64,000 nt of DNA from Microbacterium oleivorans (GCF_023715745.1 NZ_JAMBOV010000001.1:124001-188000), one strand, 5' to 3'. Positions 33,264 through 42,573 are shown, numbered from the stretch's first letter. Notes: generated by a model not told the origin, from the sequence alone. A program made the numbers and translations.

Positions 33264-34192
33264 CAGGGGGCTCCTTCTTCTGAGTTCTGTGCGCGTCCGC
33301 GACGCGCGATCTCGACGGCCGCCTCTCGGTACGCCACGGCACCGGCGGACTGACCGTCGTACGCGATGATCGTCTGACCGAAACTCGGCGCCTCGGAGAC
33401 ACGGACCGAGCGCGGGATGACGGTGGTCAGCACCCGGTCGGGGAAATGCGTGCGCACCTCGTCCGCGACCTGCTGAGCGAGCCGCGTCCGGCCGTCGTAC
33501 ATCGTCAGCAGGATCGTCGAGAGGTGGAGTGCGGGATTCAGGTGCTTCTGGATCATCGACACACTCCCGAGCAGCTGGCTGAGGCCTTCGAGTGCGTAGT
33601 ACTCGCACTGGATCGGGATGAGCACCTCGGTCGCTGCCGTGAAGGCGTTGATGGTGAGGAGACCCAGCGACGGCGGGCAGTCGATGAAGACGAAGTCGAC
33701 GTGGTTCTCCGCGAGATACGTCTCGAGTGCCGTCCTCAAGCGGTGTTCCCGCGCGACCTGCGAGACGAGTTCGATCTCCGCGCCCGCGAGGTGGATGGTC
33801 GAAGGAGCGCAGAGGAGGTTCTCCGACTCGGGGCTGGTCTGGATGACCTCCGCGAGCGGCTCCCCGTCGATGAGGACGTCGTAGATGCTCGCGACGTCCG
33901 CACTGTGCGGGATCCCGAGAGCCGTCGACGAGTTCCCCTGGGGATCGAGGTCGATGACGAGCACGCGAGCGCCGACGGAGGCGAGACCTGCCGCCAGATT
34001 GACGGTCGTCGTGGTCTTCCCCACGCCACCCTTCTGGTTCGACACCGTGAACACCCGGGTGGATCCGTCGAAGTCGACCTGCACCTCGGCGAGGGCCTTC
34101 CTGCGCGACGTCAGATTCGCAAGTTCACGTGCGATCGGACTGTCGTCGAAAGAGAAGGGTGCGGGAGAGCTGGTGTTCTCCGGATCCGGCAC
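33263..34192 (-). CDS. parA: Chromosome partitioning ATPase ParA
   Basis: The 309-residue protein has an N-terminal extension of ~45 residues, then the deviant Walker A motif NQKGGVGKTTTTVNLAAGLA, DLDPQGNSSTALG and DCPPSLGLLTINA. It binds DNA non-specifically in its ATP form and moves ParB-parS complexes. GTG start at 34192 with AGGAG 7 bases upstream. It is co-transcribed with parB. Confidence 0.96.
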   Translation of the reverse strand: MPDPENTSSPAPFSFDDSPIARELANLTSRRKALAEVQVDFDGSTRVFTVSNQKGGVGKTTTTVNLAAGLASVGARVLVIDLDPQGNSSTALGIPHSADVASIYDVLIDGEPLAEVIQTSPESENLLCAPSTIHLAGAEIELVSQVAREHRLRTALETYLAENHVDFVFIDCPPSLGLLTINAFTAATEVLIPIQCEYYALEGLSQLLGSVSMIQKHLNPALHLSTILLTMYDGRTRLAQQVADEVRTHFPDRVLTTVIPRSVRVSEAPSFGQTIIAYDGQSAGAVAYREAAVEIARRGRAQNSEEGAP

Positions 34193-34263
34193 CTGTTACT
34201 CCTGTCGTGTCGAGGACGTTTCCACTGTAGTCGAGGCTGTTGACCGCCCTGTTGCGCGGGCCA

Positions 34264-34279
34264 TGTTTCACGTGAAACG
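34264..34279. promoter_or_regulatory. parS site 2
   Basis: TGTTTCACGTGAAACG matches the parS consensus at 15 of 16 positions. It lies in the gap between rsmG and parA. Confidence 0.9.
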
Positions 34280-34299
34280 ATCCGGCTGCCGTACCGCGA

Positions 34300-34315
34300 C
34301 GTTTCACGCGAAACG
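34300..34315. promoter_or_regulatory. parS-like site 3
   Basis: CGTTTCACGCGAAACG keeps the GTTTC/GAAAC arms, with centre CACGCG instead of CACGTG. It lies 36 bp from site 2, so the two may act together or this may be a weak site. Confidence 0.65.
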
Positions 34316-34341
34316 CTCGGAGTCGCCGGTCCGGGGAGCGA

Positions 34342-34357
34342 CGTTCCACGTGAAACA
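34342..34357. promoter_or_regulatory. parS-like site 4
   Basis: CGTTCCACGTGAAACA matches the parS consensus at 14 of 16 positions. It is 14 bp from the rsmG stop codon. Confidence 0.75.
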
Positions 34358-34370
34358 TCACGGCGGGATG

Positions 34371-35015
34371 TCAGCGGACGGTGGCCCGAATCACGCGGGT
34401 CGGCTCCGCGACGACGCCATCACCGATCGGCTCGACGCGCACGTCCGACAGTCGGAATCGCCGAATCGCCTTCTCCGCAGCGGCGATCTCGTTCGCCGCG
34501 TTCGCACCCTTCAGCAGAATGAGCTCGCCGCCATCGCGCACCAGCGGCGCCGTGATCGGGATCAGTGTCCGGAACGCGCTCACGGCCCGAGCGGTCACCG
34601 CGTCCAGGACGGCCCCCTCGGACCAGTCCTCGCCGCGTGCACGGACGATCTCGACGTTGTCGAGCCCGAGCTCGTCCTTCTGCTCGGTGAGCCATGCGAT
34701 CCGACGTTCCATCGGCTCGATGAGCACCCAGCGCACGTCGGGACGCGCGATGGCGAGCATGAGACCCGGCAGGCCGGCTCCCGATCCGATGTCGCCGACG
34801 CGCCATCCTGCAGTGAACAGCGGTGCAGCGACGGCGCTGTTCAGGATGTGGCGCGTCCAGATGCGGGGGAGTTCCAGTGGGCCGATCAGGCCTCGCTCCT
34901 CCCCTTGCGCGATCAGCGACTGAGTGAAGCGCCGCGCCAGGTCGATCCGGTCACCGAAGACGGATGCCGCGGCACCCGGTTCGCGCTCGGATGTTTCACG
35001 TGAAACGTCAGCCAC
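34371..35015 (-). CDS. rsmG: 16S rRNA (guanine-N7) methyltransferase RsmG (GidB)
   Basis: The 214-residue protein has the RsmG signature: LPRIWTRHILNSAV, then the SAM motif RVGDIGSGAGLPGLMLAIAR, EPMERRIAWL and DAVTARAV. It methylates G527 of 16S rRNA. The chosen GTG start (VADVSRET) overlaps the jag stop by 8 bp, and a near-perfect parS lies in codons 4-8, encoding VSRET. A longer upstream frame crosses jag and was rejected. Confidence 0.92.
   Translation of the reverse strand: MADVSRETSEREPGAAASVFGDRIDLARRFTQSLIAQGEERGLIGPLELPRIWTRHILNSAVAAPLFTAGWRVGDIGSGAGLPGLMLAIARPDVRWVLIEPMERRIAWLTEQKDELGLDNVEIVRARGEDWSEGAVLDAVTARAVSAFRTLIPITAPLVRDGGELILLKGANAANEIAAAEKAIRRFRLSDVRVEPIGDGVVAEPTRVIRATVR
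34992..35007. promoter_or_regulatory. parS site 5, inside rsmG
   Basis: TGTTTCACGTGAAACG matches the parS consensus at 15 of 16 positions and lies within the first codons of rsmG, just before the jag stop codon. Confidence 0.9.
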
Positions 35016-35511
35016 GGCGGAGAACGGTGTGGCGGTCCGCGCCCTCGCCGTACGACTCCGAGACCAGGCCGTGCTCAGCGGCGATATCGTGCACGAGCTT
35101 GCGCTCGTAGCTCGACATCGGAGGCAGAGATGCCTGGGACGCGCCATCGTCGAGGCGCTCCACCGCGCGCTCGACGAGCTTCTGCAGTTGAGTGCGTCGC
35201 GCGTCGCGGGACCCACCGACGTCCAGGATGAGGCGTGAGAATCGGCCGGTCTTGGTCTGGACGGCGATCCGGGTCAGTTCCTGAAGCGCCTGCACCGTGT
35301 CGGGGTCCGACAACAGGGCCAGCGCCTCCGGCTGGTCGTTCTCGACGGAGACGTAGGCACGGCCGGCGCGCACGTCGAGCGTCAGGTCGCCGTCGATGTC
35401 CGCGATGTCGAGGATGCCTTCGACGAAGTCCGCGGCGATGTCGCCTTCCTGCTCGAGCTCGTCGACGGTGGGCACCGCGCGGGCACCGGGGGTCTGGTCA
35501 GTGGTCGTCAT
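35008..35511 (-). CDS. jag: Jag/KhpB RNA-binding protein with R3H domain
   Basis: The 167-residue protein has a KH-II-like domain (GILDIADIDGDLTLDVRAGR, then ALLSDPDTVQALQELTRIAV) and an R3H domain (LPPMSSYERKLVHDIAAEHG, SYGEGADRHTVLRR). It lacks the N-terminal Jag-N domain found in Bacillus, as in other Actinobacteria. It lies between yidC and rsmG, the conserved order. It likely binds RNA and influences growth, but a specific role is not known. Confidence 0.92.
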   Translation of the reverse strand: MTTTDQTPGARAVPTVDELEQEGDIAADFVEGILDIADIDGDLTLDVRAGRAYVSVENDQPEALALLSDPDTVQALQELTRIAVQTKTGRFSRLILDVGGSRDARRTQLQKLVERAVERLDDGASQASLPPMSSYERKLVHDIAAEHGLVSESYGEGADRHTVLRRG

Positions 35512-35532
35512 CGATCGATCCTTCAGTCCTCG

Positions 35533-36627
35533 TCAGGACGTGCCGTCCTGCTTGCCCTTCTGAGCCTGCTTCTTCGCGCGCTGCTTGCTCACCGGCTGCT
35601 GGCGCTTGGGAGCCTGCGCCTTCGCGCGCTCCGCCTCTTCGAACAGGCGCTGCTGCTCGGCCTCGTACTTGGCCAGCGGGATCACCTTGCCGCTGGCATC
35701 CAGCGCCTTGCCCTTCTTCGCCAGTCGCTCCTCGCGGGCCTTCGCCGCCTCGGAGCCGGGGGTCGGAAGGTTACGGATGACGACGAACTGCTGAACCATG
35801 GTCCAGATGTTCGACGTGAACCAGTACATGACGACGCCGAGCGGGAAGAAGACACCCGAGAAGATGAAGGCCAGCGGCAGGACGTACAGCATGATCCGCT
35901 GCATCTGGTAGGCCTGGCCGGTCTTGGCCTCGGGGGAGAGGTTCTTCGAGATGATCTGCAACTGCGTGAAGAACTGCGACAGGATCATGAGGATGACGAG
36001 GATCACCAGGATGACGACGGTCGCCGTCTGATTCGTGTTGATCGCGTCGATCATGTTGACGTGCAGCGGTGCGACGCCGAACAGCTCGGCGTTGTAGAAC
36101 TCGCGTGTCAGCGTCGCGTTCAGCAGACCGGTGCCTCCCACGCCCCACTCGGCGTGCCGCTTCACCTCGCTGAGTGTGTAGAACATGCCGAGGAGGATGG
36201 GCATCTGCACGAGGAGCGGCAGGCAGCTCGACAGCGGTGTCGTGCCGTGCTTCTTGTACATCGCCATCGTCTCGCGGCTCATCGCCTCGCGGGACAGCTG
36301 GTCGCGCTTGCCCTTGTAGCGCTCCTGGATCTTGCGCATCTCCGGCGCGAGCTCCATCATCTTGCGCTGGCTCTTGATCTGGCGCACGAACAGCGGGATC
36401 AACGCGGCGCGGACCACCACGACGAGACCGATGATGGACAAAACCCAGGTCAGACCGGCATCCGGTGCAAGACCGATGGACGTGAAGATCCAGTGCCAGA
36501 AGACGAGGATCGCCTCGACGACGAACTTGAACGGCCACAGGATGATGCTGAAGAAGTCAGGATCACCGGGTTCGGGTGTGGTCGGGTTCGGAAGCGGCGG
36601 GAGGGTCGCCGCGGCGAAGAGATCCAC
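35533..36627 (-). CDS. yidC: Membrane protein insertase YidC
   Basis: The 364-residue protein has five main helices. The Oxa1/YidC core carries VVVRAALIPLFVRQIKSQRK with the conserved Arg in the hydrophilic groove, MSRETMAMYKKHGTTPLSSC, PLLVQMPILLGMFYTL and FPLGVVMYWFTSN. The C terminus is Lys/Gln-rich and binds ribosomes. It inserts proteins into the membrane with or without Sec. GTG 36627 was chosen; the preceding TTG (36630) has AAAGGA at better spacing and may be the true start. Confidence 0.94.
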   Translation of the reverse strand: MDLFAAATLPPLPNPTTPEPGDPDFFSIILWPFKFVVEAILVFWHWIFTSIGLAPDAGLTWVLSIIGLVVVVRAALIPLFVRQIKSQRKMMELAPEMRKIQERYKGKRDQLSREAMSRETMAMYKKHGTTPLSSCLPLLVQMPILLGMFYTLSEVKRHAEWGVGGTGLLNATLTREFYNAELFGVAPLHVNMIDAINTNQTATVVILVILVILMILSQFFTQLQIISKNLSPEAKTGQAYQMQRIMLYVLPLAFIFSGVFFPLGVVMYWFTSNIWTMVQQFVVIRNLPTPGSEAAKAREERLAKKGKALDASGKVIPLAKYEAEQQRLFEEAERAKAQAPKRQQPVSKQRAKKQAQKGKQDGTS

Positions 36628-36633
36628 CAAGGA

Positions 36634-36990
36634 TCAATCCTTTCTGCGGGGCACGACGTAGCCGTGCGAAGTCAAGTCGTGCCGGAAGTGCGTGTGAGCG
36701 GGGACGTCATCGATGCCGCCCGCGGCCCAGGGGTGGCATCTCGCAAGACGGGCAGCCGCGAGTGCCGACCCTTTGAGGACCCCGTGCTGCTGCACGGCGC
36801 CCAGCGCGTAGGCCGAACACGAGGGATAGTACTTGCACACATCGCCGTACAGCTGGGAGACCGTCGCCCGGTACCCGTGCAACAGCGCAATGGCCGCATT
36901 GCGGGGGAGCAGCGCGATCGCCGCCGGCAGTGCGCCGGCATCCATCACCGCGTCCCCGCGTGTGTAAGACGGAAGAGGAGCCGAGCTCAC
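36634..36990 (-). CDS. yidD: Membrane insertion factor YidD
   Basis: The 118-residue protein contains the YidD pattern CKYYPSCSAYALGAVQQHG, then GVLKGSALAAARLARCHPW, with conserved Cys residues. YidD assists YidC. GTG 36990 overlaps the rnpA stop (GTGA). The C-terminal 30 residues (HTHFRHDLTSHGYVVPRRKD) are variable in the family. Confidence 0.92.
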   Translation of the reverse strand: MSSAPLPSYTRGDAVMDAGALPAAIALLPRNAAIALLHGYRATVSQLYGDVCKYYPSCSAYALGAVQQHGVLKGSALAAARLARCHPWAAGGIDDVPAHTHFRHDLTSHGYVVPRRKD

Positions 36991-37325
36991 GCCGCAGCCT
37001 TCCGCTCGATGCAGCGGACGACCTCGGCGCGAAGCGTCGCGAAGTCGACGGATGCCGCGGCCGGCAGCGCGCGGATGACCACATCCGCCCCGGGCCGGAC
37101 GCCCGGCAGGACCTCGGCGCAGATCGCCTTCAGTCGGCGACGCACCGTGTTGCGCACGACAGCGCCCCCCACCTGCTTGCTCACGATGAAGCCGAAGCGT
37201 GGGGGGCGCTGTTCAGACGTGCTGACCACGTGGGTCACGGTGTGTATCGCCGGACAGCGGGAACCTCCGCGGACGACGGAACGGTAGTCCGCCCCGCGGG
37301 TGATGCGGTTCCCGCGCGCCAGCAC
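36987..37325 (-). CDS. rnpA: Ribonuclease P protein component
   Basis: The 112-residue basic protein begins MLARGNRITRGADYRSVVRG and has the RNR motif region VGGAVVRNTVRRRLKAICAE. It supports the catalytic RNase P RNA in 5'-processing of tRNA. GTG start. It lies 9 bp downstream of rpmH, as in nearly all bacteria. Confidence 0.94.
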   Translation of the reverse strand: MLARGNRITRGADYRSVVRGGSRCPAIHTVTHVVSTSEQRPPRFGFIVSKQVGGAVVRNTVRRRLKAICAEVLPGVRPGADVVIRALPAAASVDFATLRAEVVRCIERKAAA

Positions 37326-37334
37326 CTCGTGGTG

Positions 37335-37472
37335 TCAGGCCGAGAGCTCGGTGCGCCCCTTGGCGCGACGAGCCGAGAGGATGGCGCGGCCGGCGCGGGT
37401 GCGCATACGGGCGCGGAAGCCGTGCTTCTTGGCGCGGCGGCGGTTGTTGGGCTGGAACGTGCGCTTGCTCAT
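37335..37472 (-). CDS. rpmH: 50S ribosomal protein L34
   Basis: This 45-residue protein was read directly from the sequence: [20 protein letters not shown], then [20 protein letters not shown] and TELSA, a textbook L34. Its ATG is at 37472-37470 and its TGA at 37337-37335. It heads the rpmH-rnpA-yidD-yidC operon and is divergent from dnaA. Confidence 0.97.
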   Translation of the reverse strand: MSKRTFQPNNRRRAKKHGFRARMRTRAGRAILSARRAKGRTELSA

Positions 37473-37776
37473 GAAGATCACTCCGGATGGGCGGGGTCAC
37501 CCGAACGCTCGAGACCGGGGACACAGGTACATGGGGGACTCGCGTCGAAAAGGCGCAAGTCAACCGACCTAGGATACGTCGAGATTCCTGAGATCCCAAA
37601 CCGGGACGCCGACCGGCCATTATCCACCGACGCCGGGAGGCTGCTGGCGACGACACGCGGGCCGGTTCTACAGTGGGTTTTGCCTTGCGGAGCGCCGATG
37701 ACTAGCGTGATCCGGACACTTATCCACAGGTTGTGCACAGTACCGTGCACACCACTGTCCACACCCCGGGAGGGTC
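37473..37776. promoter_or_regulatory. rpmH-dnaA divergent control region with DnaA boxes
   Basis: The 304-bp gap holds TTATCCACC (37620-37628), a perfect DnaA box TTATCCACA (37720-37728) and the near box TTGTGCACA (37731-37739) close to the dnaA start. This fits autoregulation of dnaA. No gene is seen. Confidence 0.75.
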
Positions 37777-39201
37777 ATGTCCGAGCACGAACTTCCAGAT
37801 GTCCCCGTCTGGAGCGCCGTGCTCGACGTGCTGGCGAACGACGACCGGGTGACCCCGCAGCTGCACGGCTTCGTGAACCTCGCCGTCGCGCAGGGAGTGA
37901 TGAGCGGCACGCTCTACCTCGATGTGCCCAACGACCTGACAGCCGGGCAGTTCAACAAGCGTCTGCGCGGGCCGATCATGGAGGCTCTCGCGCAGGTCGA
38001 CGCCGAGCCGGCCGCGAGCACCTTCCGCGTGGTCGTCAACCCCGAGCTCGGTGACGCGCACCTGACCGCCCCCGTCCCGGTGCAGTCCGCTCTGTCGCCC
38101 ACACCCTCGGCCCCGACCCGCCCGAACGCCGAGGATTACAGCGAGCAGGCGGCGCCGGCATCCCGCAACGACACCCGGCTCAACCCGAAGTACACGTTCG
38201 ACAACTTCGTCATCGGCCAGTCCAACCGGTTCGCCCACGCTGCGGCCGTCGCCGTCGCCGAGGCTCCGGCCAAGGCGTACAACCCGCTCTTCATCTACGG
38301 GGACTCGGGCCTCGGCAAGACCCACCTCCTGCACGCGATCGGCGATTACGCGATCAACCTCTACACGGGCATCAAGGTCCGGTACGTCTCGAGCGAGGAG
38401 TTCACGAACGACTTCATCAACTCGATCGTCAACAACCGCGCTTCGGCGTTCCAGGCGCGGTACCGGGACGTCGACATCCTCCTCATCGACGACATCCAGT
38501 TCCTGCAGGGCCGGGCCGAGACGCAGGAGGCGTTCTTCCACACCTTCAACCAGCTGCACGACCACGACAAGCAGGTCGTGATCACCAGCGATGTGCCGCC
38601 GCGTCACCTCACCGGTTTCGAAGACCGGATGCGGAGCCGCTTCGAGTGGGGCCTCATCACCGACGTGCAGGCCCCCGACCTCGAGACGCGCATCGCGATC
38701 CTCCGCAAGAAGGCGCAGTCCGAACGTCTCCAGGTGCCGGACGACGTGCTCGAGTACATCGCGACCAAGGTGTCGAGCAACATCCGTGAACTCGAGGGCG
38801 CCCTCATCCGAGTATCGGCGTTTGCGAGCCTCAACCGGTCGAACCTCGACATCTCGCTCGCACAGACGGTTCTCCGGGACATCGTCGATCAGGATGACGC
38901 GAACGTCATCTCGCCGACCGACATCATCTCGGCGACGGCGCAGTACTTCCGCCTCACGGTCGACGACCTCTACGGGTCCAGCCGTTCGCAGTCCGTCGCC
39001 ACCGCCCGCCAGATCGCGATGTACCTGTGCCGCGAGCGCACCAGCTTGTCCCTGCCGAAGATCGGGCAGCTCTTCGGCAACCGCGACCACACGACCGTCA
39101 TGTACGCGTACAAGAAGATCAGCGAACTCATGAAGGAGCGTCGCTCGATCTACAACCAGGTGTCCGAGATCACGTCGCAGCTGGGTCGATCTGCTCGCTG
39201 A
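37777..39201 (+). CDS. dnaA: Chromosomal replication initiator DnaA
   Basis: The 474-residue protein has the domain I helices ([17 protein letters not shown]), a variable linker (~95-125), and the AAA+ domain starting [20 protein letters not shown] with Walker [14 protein letters not shown] and Walker [10 protein letters not shown]. Domain IV has the DnaA signature [16 protein letters not shown]-DnaA binds DnaA boxes and opens oriC. DnaA boxes lie on both sides of the gene. Its length is typical for Actinobacteria. Confidence 0.98.
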   Translation: MSEHELPDVPVWSAVLDVLANDDRVTPQLHGFVNLAVAQGVMSGTLYLDVPNDLTAGQFNKRLRGPIMEALAQVDAEPAASTFRVVVNPELGDAHLTAPVPVQSALSPTPSAPTRPNAEDYSEQAAPASRNDTRLNPKYTFDNFVIGQSNRFAHAAAVAVAEAPAKAYNPLFIYGDSGLGKTHLLHAIGDYAINLYTGIKVRYVSSEEFTNDFINSIVNNRASAFQARYRDVDILLIDDIQFLQGRAETQEAFFHTFNQLHDHDKQVVITSDVPPRHLTGFEDRMRSRFEWGLITDVQAPDLETRIAILRKKAQSERLQVPDDVLEYIATKVSSNIRELEGALIRVSAFASLNRSNLDISLAQTVLRDIVDQDDANVISPTDIISATAQYFRLTVDDLYGSSRSQSVATARQIAMYLCRERTSLSLPKIGQLFGNRDHTTVMYAYKKISELMKERRSIYNQVSEITSQLGRSAR

Positions 39202-39630
39202 CGGCCCACACGCCCGGCTGTGCGGCCGTACTTGACACGTGTGCCGCGCGACCACCAAAATGCCGTTTCCCACAGTGTGGAAAGCCTGTGGATAACTGTG
39301 CGTCGCGGGGCCTCGGATGTGAACGAACGGCGACAGCCTGTGGATGAACGGCTGAAGAGAATCGTGCGGCGCCGGCGCGACTCACGCGTGTTTCCGCAGT
39401 CAGTGCACAAGTTACACGGATGTGGTTCCGGCTCGACGACTGGCATCCACCGACTTATCCACAGTTTCCACAGCTGTTAACAAGAAGACAGATCTCTCTC
39501 TATTGAAAGCCCGGTTCGATCACACCCACCGGTGCGGTCGGGCCGCGAGCAGCTCCGAAGGACGGCTTCCGGAGCGTCCTGTCGTGGGCACTAGCATGAG
39601 AGGGCCCATCTCGCCGTCAAGGGAGCATCA
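39202..39630. other. oriC: Origin of replication oriC (dnaA-dnaN gap)
   Basis: The 429-bp gap holds perfect DnaA boxes TGTGGATAA (39287-39295) and TTATCCACA (39455-39463), the near-consensus TGTGGATGA (39339-39347), and palindromic CCCACAGTGTGG. An AT-richer stretch near the dnaN side (about 39475-39510, containing TGTTAACAAGAAGAC) is a candidate unwinding element. A TTGACA (39232) with CAAAAT (39256) could be a dnaN promoter. Confidence 0.85.
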
Positions 39631-40773
39631 GTGAAGTTCCACGTCAACCGCGATGTATTCAGCGAAGCCGTGTCGTTCGTCGTGAAACTGCTCCCGCAGC
39701 GGAACCCGCAGCCGATCCTCGCCGGTGTCCTCATCGAGGCCGGTGACGACGGTCTCTCGCTGGCCGCGTTCGACTACGAGGCATCCGCTCGCACCCGCAT
39801 CGAGGCGACGGTCGACGAGCCGGGCACGATCCTCGTCCACGGACGACTCCTGTCCGAGATCGCGAGCCGACTGCCGAACGCGCCGATCCAGATCACGCAG
39901 GATGCCGACGGTGAGATCCTCCTGACGTGCGGCTCCGCGCGGTTCACCCTCGCGGCGATGCCCGTCGCGGAGTACCCGGCGATCCCGGAGGTCTCGGGCG
40001 ACTCGGGTCTCGTCCCCGGCGACGACTTCTCGACCGCGATCGCGCAGGTCGCGTTCGCGGCATCCCGCGACGACGTCACCCCCGTGCTCACGGGTGTCCA
40101 GCTCGAGGTCACCGGCAACGAGCTCAGCCTCGTGGCGACCGACCGCTACCGCGTCGCGCTGCGCGAGATCAACTTCGACAGCGGCGCCGTCGCTCGCGAG
40201 GAGGCGACGACCGCGCTCGTCCCGGCGCGCACGCTCACCGAGGTGGGCAAGACCTTCGCGCACTCCGGCGACATCCAGATCTCGTTCTCCGGTTCGGGCG
40301 ACCGCGAGATCATCGCGTTCACGGCGGGCAACAAGACCGTCACCTCTCTTCTCATCAAGGGGAACTTCCCCCCGGTCCGCCGGCTGTTCCCTGCGCAGAC
40401 CGAGCACTACGCCGTCGTCAACACGGCCGAGCTCGGCGAGGCCGTCCGTCGTGTCTCGCTCGTGCTCGACCGGTCCGCCCCGCTGCGGTTCACATTCTCG
40501 GACGAGGGTGTGTCGATGGATGCCGCCGGCACCGAGCAGGCCCGCGCCACGGAATCGGTCGACGCGACGCTCGCCGGCGACGAGGTGACCCTGGGTCTGA
40601 ACCCGCAGTACCTGCTCGAGGCGCTCGGCGCCGTGAAGAGCGAGTTCACCCGCATCACGTTCACCTCGAGCGAGAACGCGAACAAGCTGAGTCCGGTCCT
40701 CATCACGCCGCAGACCTCGGGCACTCCCGAGAGCTTCAAGTACCTGCTGCAGCCGAACCTCCTGCTGCGCTGA
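39631..40773 (+). CDS. dnaN: DNA polymerase III sliding clamp (beta subunit)
   Basis: The 380-residue protein shows the three-domain beta clamp: MKFHVNRDVFSEAVSFVVKL, FDYEASARTRIEA, LVATDRYRVALREI, KGNFPPVRRLFP and the C-terminal PxxLLR-like tail (LLQPNLLLR). It encircles DNA and holds the polymerase. GGGAGCATCA lies before ATG 39631. Confidence 0.97.
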   Translation: MKFHVNRDVFSEAVSFVVKLLPQRNPQPILAGVLIEAGDDGLSLAAFDYEASARTRIEATVDEPGTILVHGRLLSEIASRLPNAPIQITQDADGEILLTCGSARFTLAAMPVAEYPAIPEVSGDSGLVPGDDFSTAIAQVAFAASRDDVTPVLTGVQLEVTGNELSLVATDRYRVALREINFDSGAVAREEATTALVPARTLTEVGKTFAHSGDIQISFSGSGDREIIAFTAGNKTVTSLLIKGNFPPVRRLFPAQTEHYAVVNTAELGEAVRRVSLVLDRSAPLRFTFSDEGVSMDAAGTEQARATESVDATLAGDEVTLGLNPQYLLEALGAVKSEFTRITFTSSENANKLSPVLITPQTSGTPESFKYLLQPNLLLR

Positions 40774-40826
40774 CCCGGCGTCCGTCCACATCGAGGCGTG
40801 TCGGTGCCTCGAGGGAGGGTGATCTG

Positions 40827-41993
40827 GTGATCGTGGAGCACCTGAGTCTCGTCGACTTCCGCAATTACGCGGCGGCCGACGTGAGTCTGGCGGCCGGTCC
40901 GAACGTCTTCGTCGGCCGCAACGGCCAGGGCAAGACCAATCTCGCCGAGGCCATCGGCTACTTCGCGACGCTCGGATCGCACCGGGTCTCGCAGGACGCG
41001 CCGATGGTGCGGTACGGGGCGGATGCCGCGTTCGTCCGGGCACGCCTGGGGTACGGCGACCGCCGCATCCAGCTCGAGGCGCAGCTGAATCGTTCGGGAT
41101 CGAACAAGGCACGGGTCAACGGGGCCCCTGTCCGCACGTCCGAACTCCCCCGATACGCGCAGGTCGTGTTGTTCGCCCCCGAGGATCTGCAGATCGTCCG
41201 TGGCGACCCCTCCGCGCGTCGTCGGTTCGCCGATCAGCTCCTGGTGCAGCGCGCGCCGCGCATGACCGGTGTTCTCGCCGACTACGACCGCGTGCTCAAG
41301 CAGCGCACCGCCCTCCTCAAATCCGCCCGGGCCCGAGGGCTCAAAGCCGATCAGCTCACCACCCTCGACGTGTGGGACGACAAGCTCATCTCGCTCGGGA
41401 CCGAGATCATCCTCGCCCGCCTGCGGCTGGCTGAGGATCTCGCCCAGCCGATGCGCGACGCGTACGAGGCGATCGCCGGCGCCGACCACGATCCGCAGCT
41501 CGAGTGGGTGCTCACCGTCGAGGGCGCCGACCCCGAGGACGACGCCGCACCGGTGTCGCAGACCGGTTCCGCGATCGGCGCCGATGCTGTCGCGGCATCC
41601 TTCCGCGCGGGACTGGCCGCCAAGCGGGGTCAGGAACTCGAGCGCGGCGTCACCCTCGTGGGACCGCACCGCGACGACCTGCTCCTGCGACTGCGCGGGC
41701 TCCCGGTGAAGGGGTACGCCTCGCACGGCGAGTCCTGGTCGACGGCGCTGTCGCTGCGGCTGTCCTCGGCACAGCTCCTGCGCGATCAGCTGCGCCTCGG
41801 CGACCCGATCGTCATCCTCGACGACGTCTTCGCCGAGCTCGACGCCGACCGACGTGCGCGGTTGGCCGGCGTCGTCGCGGACTTCGAGCAGGTCATCGTG
41901 ACCGCGGCGGTCGAGGGCGACGTCCCCGCGTCGCTGCGGGTCCGCACCGTCCGTGTCGAGGCGGGGACGATCGTGACGGATGCCGATGTCTGA
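40827..41993 (+). CDS. recF: DNA repair and recombination protein RecF
   Basis: The 388-residue SMC-like ATPase has IVEHLSLVDFRNYAAADVSL, Walker A GRNGQGKTNLAEAIGYFATL, the signature region GESWSTALSLRLSSAQLL and Walker B DPIVILDDVFAELD. It loads RecA at gaps with RecO and RecR. GTG 40827 follows GGGAGGG. Its end overlaps the DUF721 gene. Confidence 0.95.
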   Translation: MIVEHLSLVDFRNYAAADVSLAAGPNVFVGRNGQGKTNLAEAIGYFATLGSHRVSQDAPMVRYGADAAFVRARLGYGDRRIQLEAQLNRSGSNKARVNGAPVRTSELPRYAQVVLFAPEDLQIVRGDPSARRRFADQLLVQRAPRMTGVLADYDRVLKQRTALLKSARARGLKADQLTTLDVWDDKLISLGTEIILARLRLAEDLAQPMRDAYEAIAGADHDPQLEWVLTVEGADPEDDAAPVSQTGSAIGADAVAASFRAGLAAKRGQELERGVTLVGPHRDDLLLRLRGLPVKGYASHGESWSTALSLRLSSAQLLRDQLRLGDPIVILDDVFAELDADRRARLAGVVADFEQVIVTAAVEGDVPASLRVRTVRVEAGTIVTDADV

Positions 41994-42474
41994 TCCCGCC
42001 GGCATCCCCGAGACGGTCGCGACCTACCTGCGACTGCGCGGTCTCGAGCCGTCGGCCGCGAAGAAGCGCCGCCGCAAGCGGCGGAACGACGACGACGAGA
42101 ACCAGCCCTTCACCCCGGGTCGCGATCCCAAGGGGGTCGGCGACCTGCTCGCGGACCTCACCCGCTCGTCGGGGTGGGACGCCCAGCTCGCGAAAGAGGA
42201 CCTGGTCCTCCAGTGGGCCGAGGTCGCCGGTGAGGAGACGGCTCGTCACGCCGATCCGGTCGCCCTCAGCGACGGCGTCCTCACCGTGCAGTGCGATTCG
42301 ACGGCGTGGGCGAAGAACCTCCACCTCATGCGGGCGACGATCGTCACCGAGCTCATTCGACGCTTCCCGGAGGCCGGTGTCGAGTCGGTTCGATTCGTGG
42401 GACCCGACGTCCCCTCCTGGAAATGGGGCCCCAGAGCCGTTCCAGGGCGGGGTCCGCGCGATACCTACGGCTGA
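41980..42474 (+). CDS. DUF721 (DciA-related) protein
   Basis: The 164-residue protein has a basic N-terminal stretch (AAKKRRRKRRNDDDENQ) and the DUF721 domain (LLADLTRSSGWDAQLAKEDL, VLQWAEVAGEETARHADP, TVQCDSTAWAKNLHLM). DUF721 proteins related to DciA help load the replicative helicase DnaB. It lies between recF and gyrB as usual. The start at 41980 overlaps recF by 14 bp; ATG 41986 is equally possible. Confidence 0.88.
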   Translation: MPMSDPAGIPETVATYLRLRGLEPSAAKKRRRKRRNDDDENQPFTPGRDPKGVGDLLADLTRSSGWDAQLAKEDLVLQWAEVAGEETARHADPVALSDGVLTVQCDSTAWAKNLHLMRATIVTELIRRFPEAGVESVRFVGPDVPSWKWGPRAVPGRGPRDTYG

Positions 42475-42573
42475 CCGACGTCCCGGACCCTTCGGAAACG
42501 TTTCGGGCCGCCACAGCGGCGTTCAGCGGCGCACAAGCGGTGCGAGGCACTAGACTGGGAAGAAGCCCAGACG

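Noticed and set aside
37720..39273. 517-codon frame opposite dnaA
   Set aside because: It lies antisense to dnaA, and its sequence has no recognisable domain.
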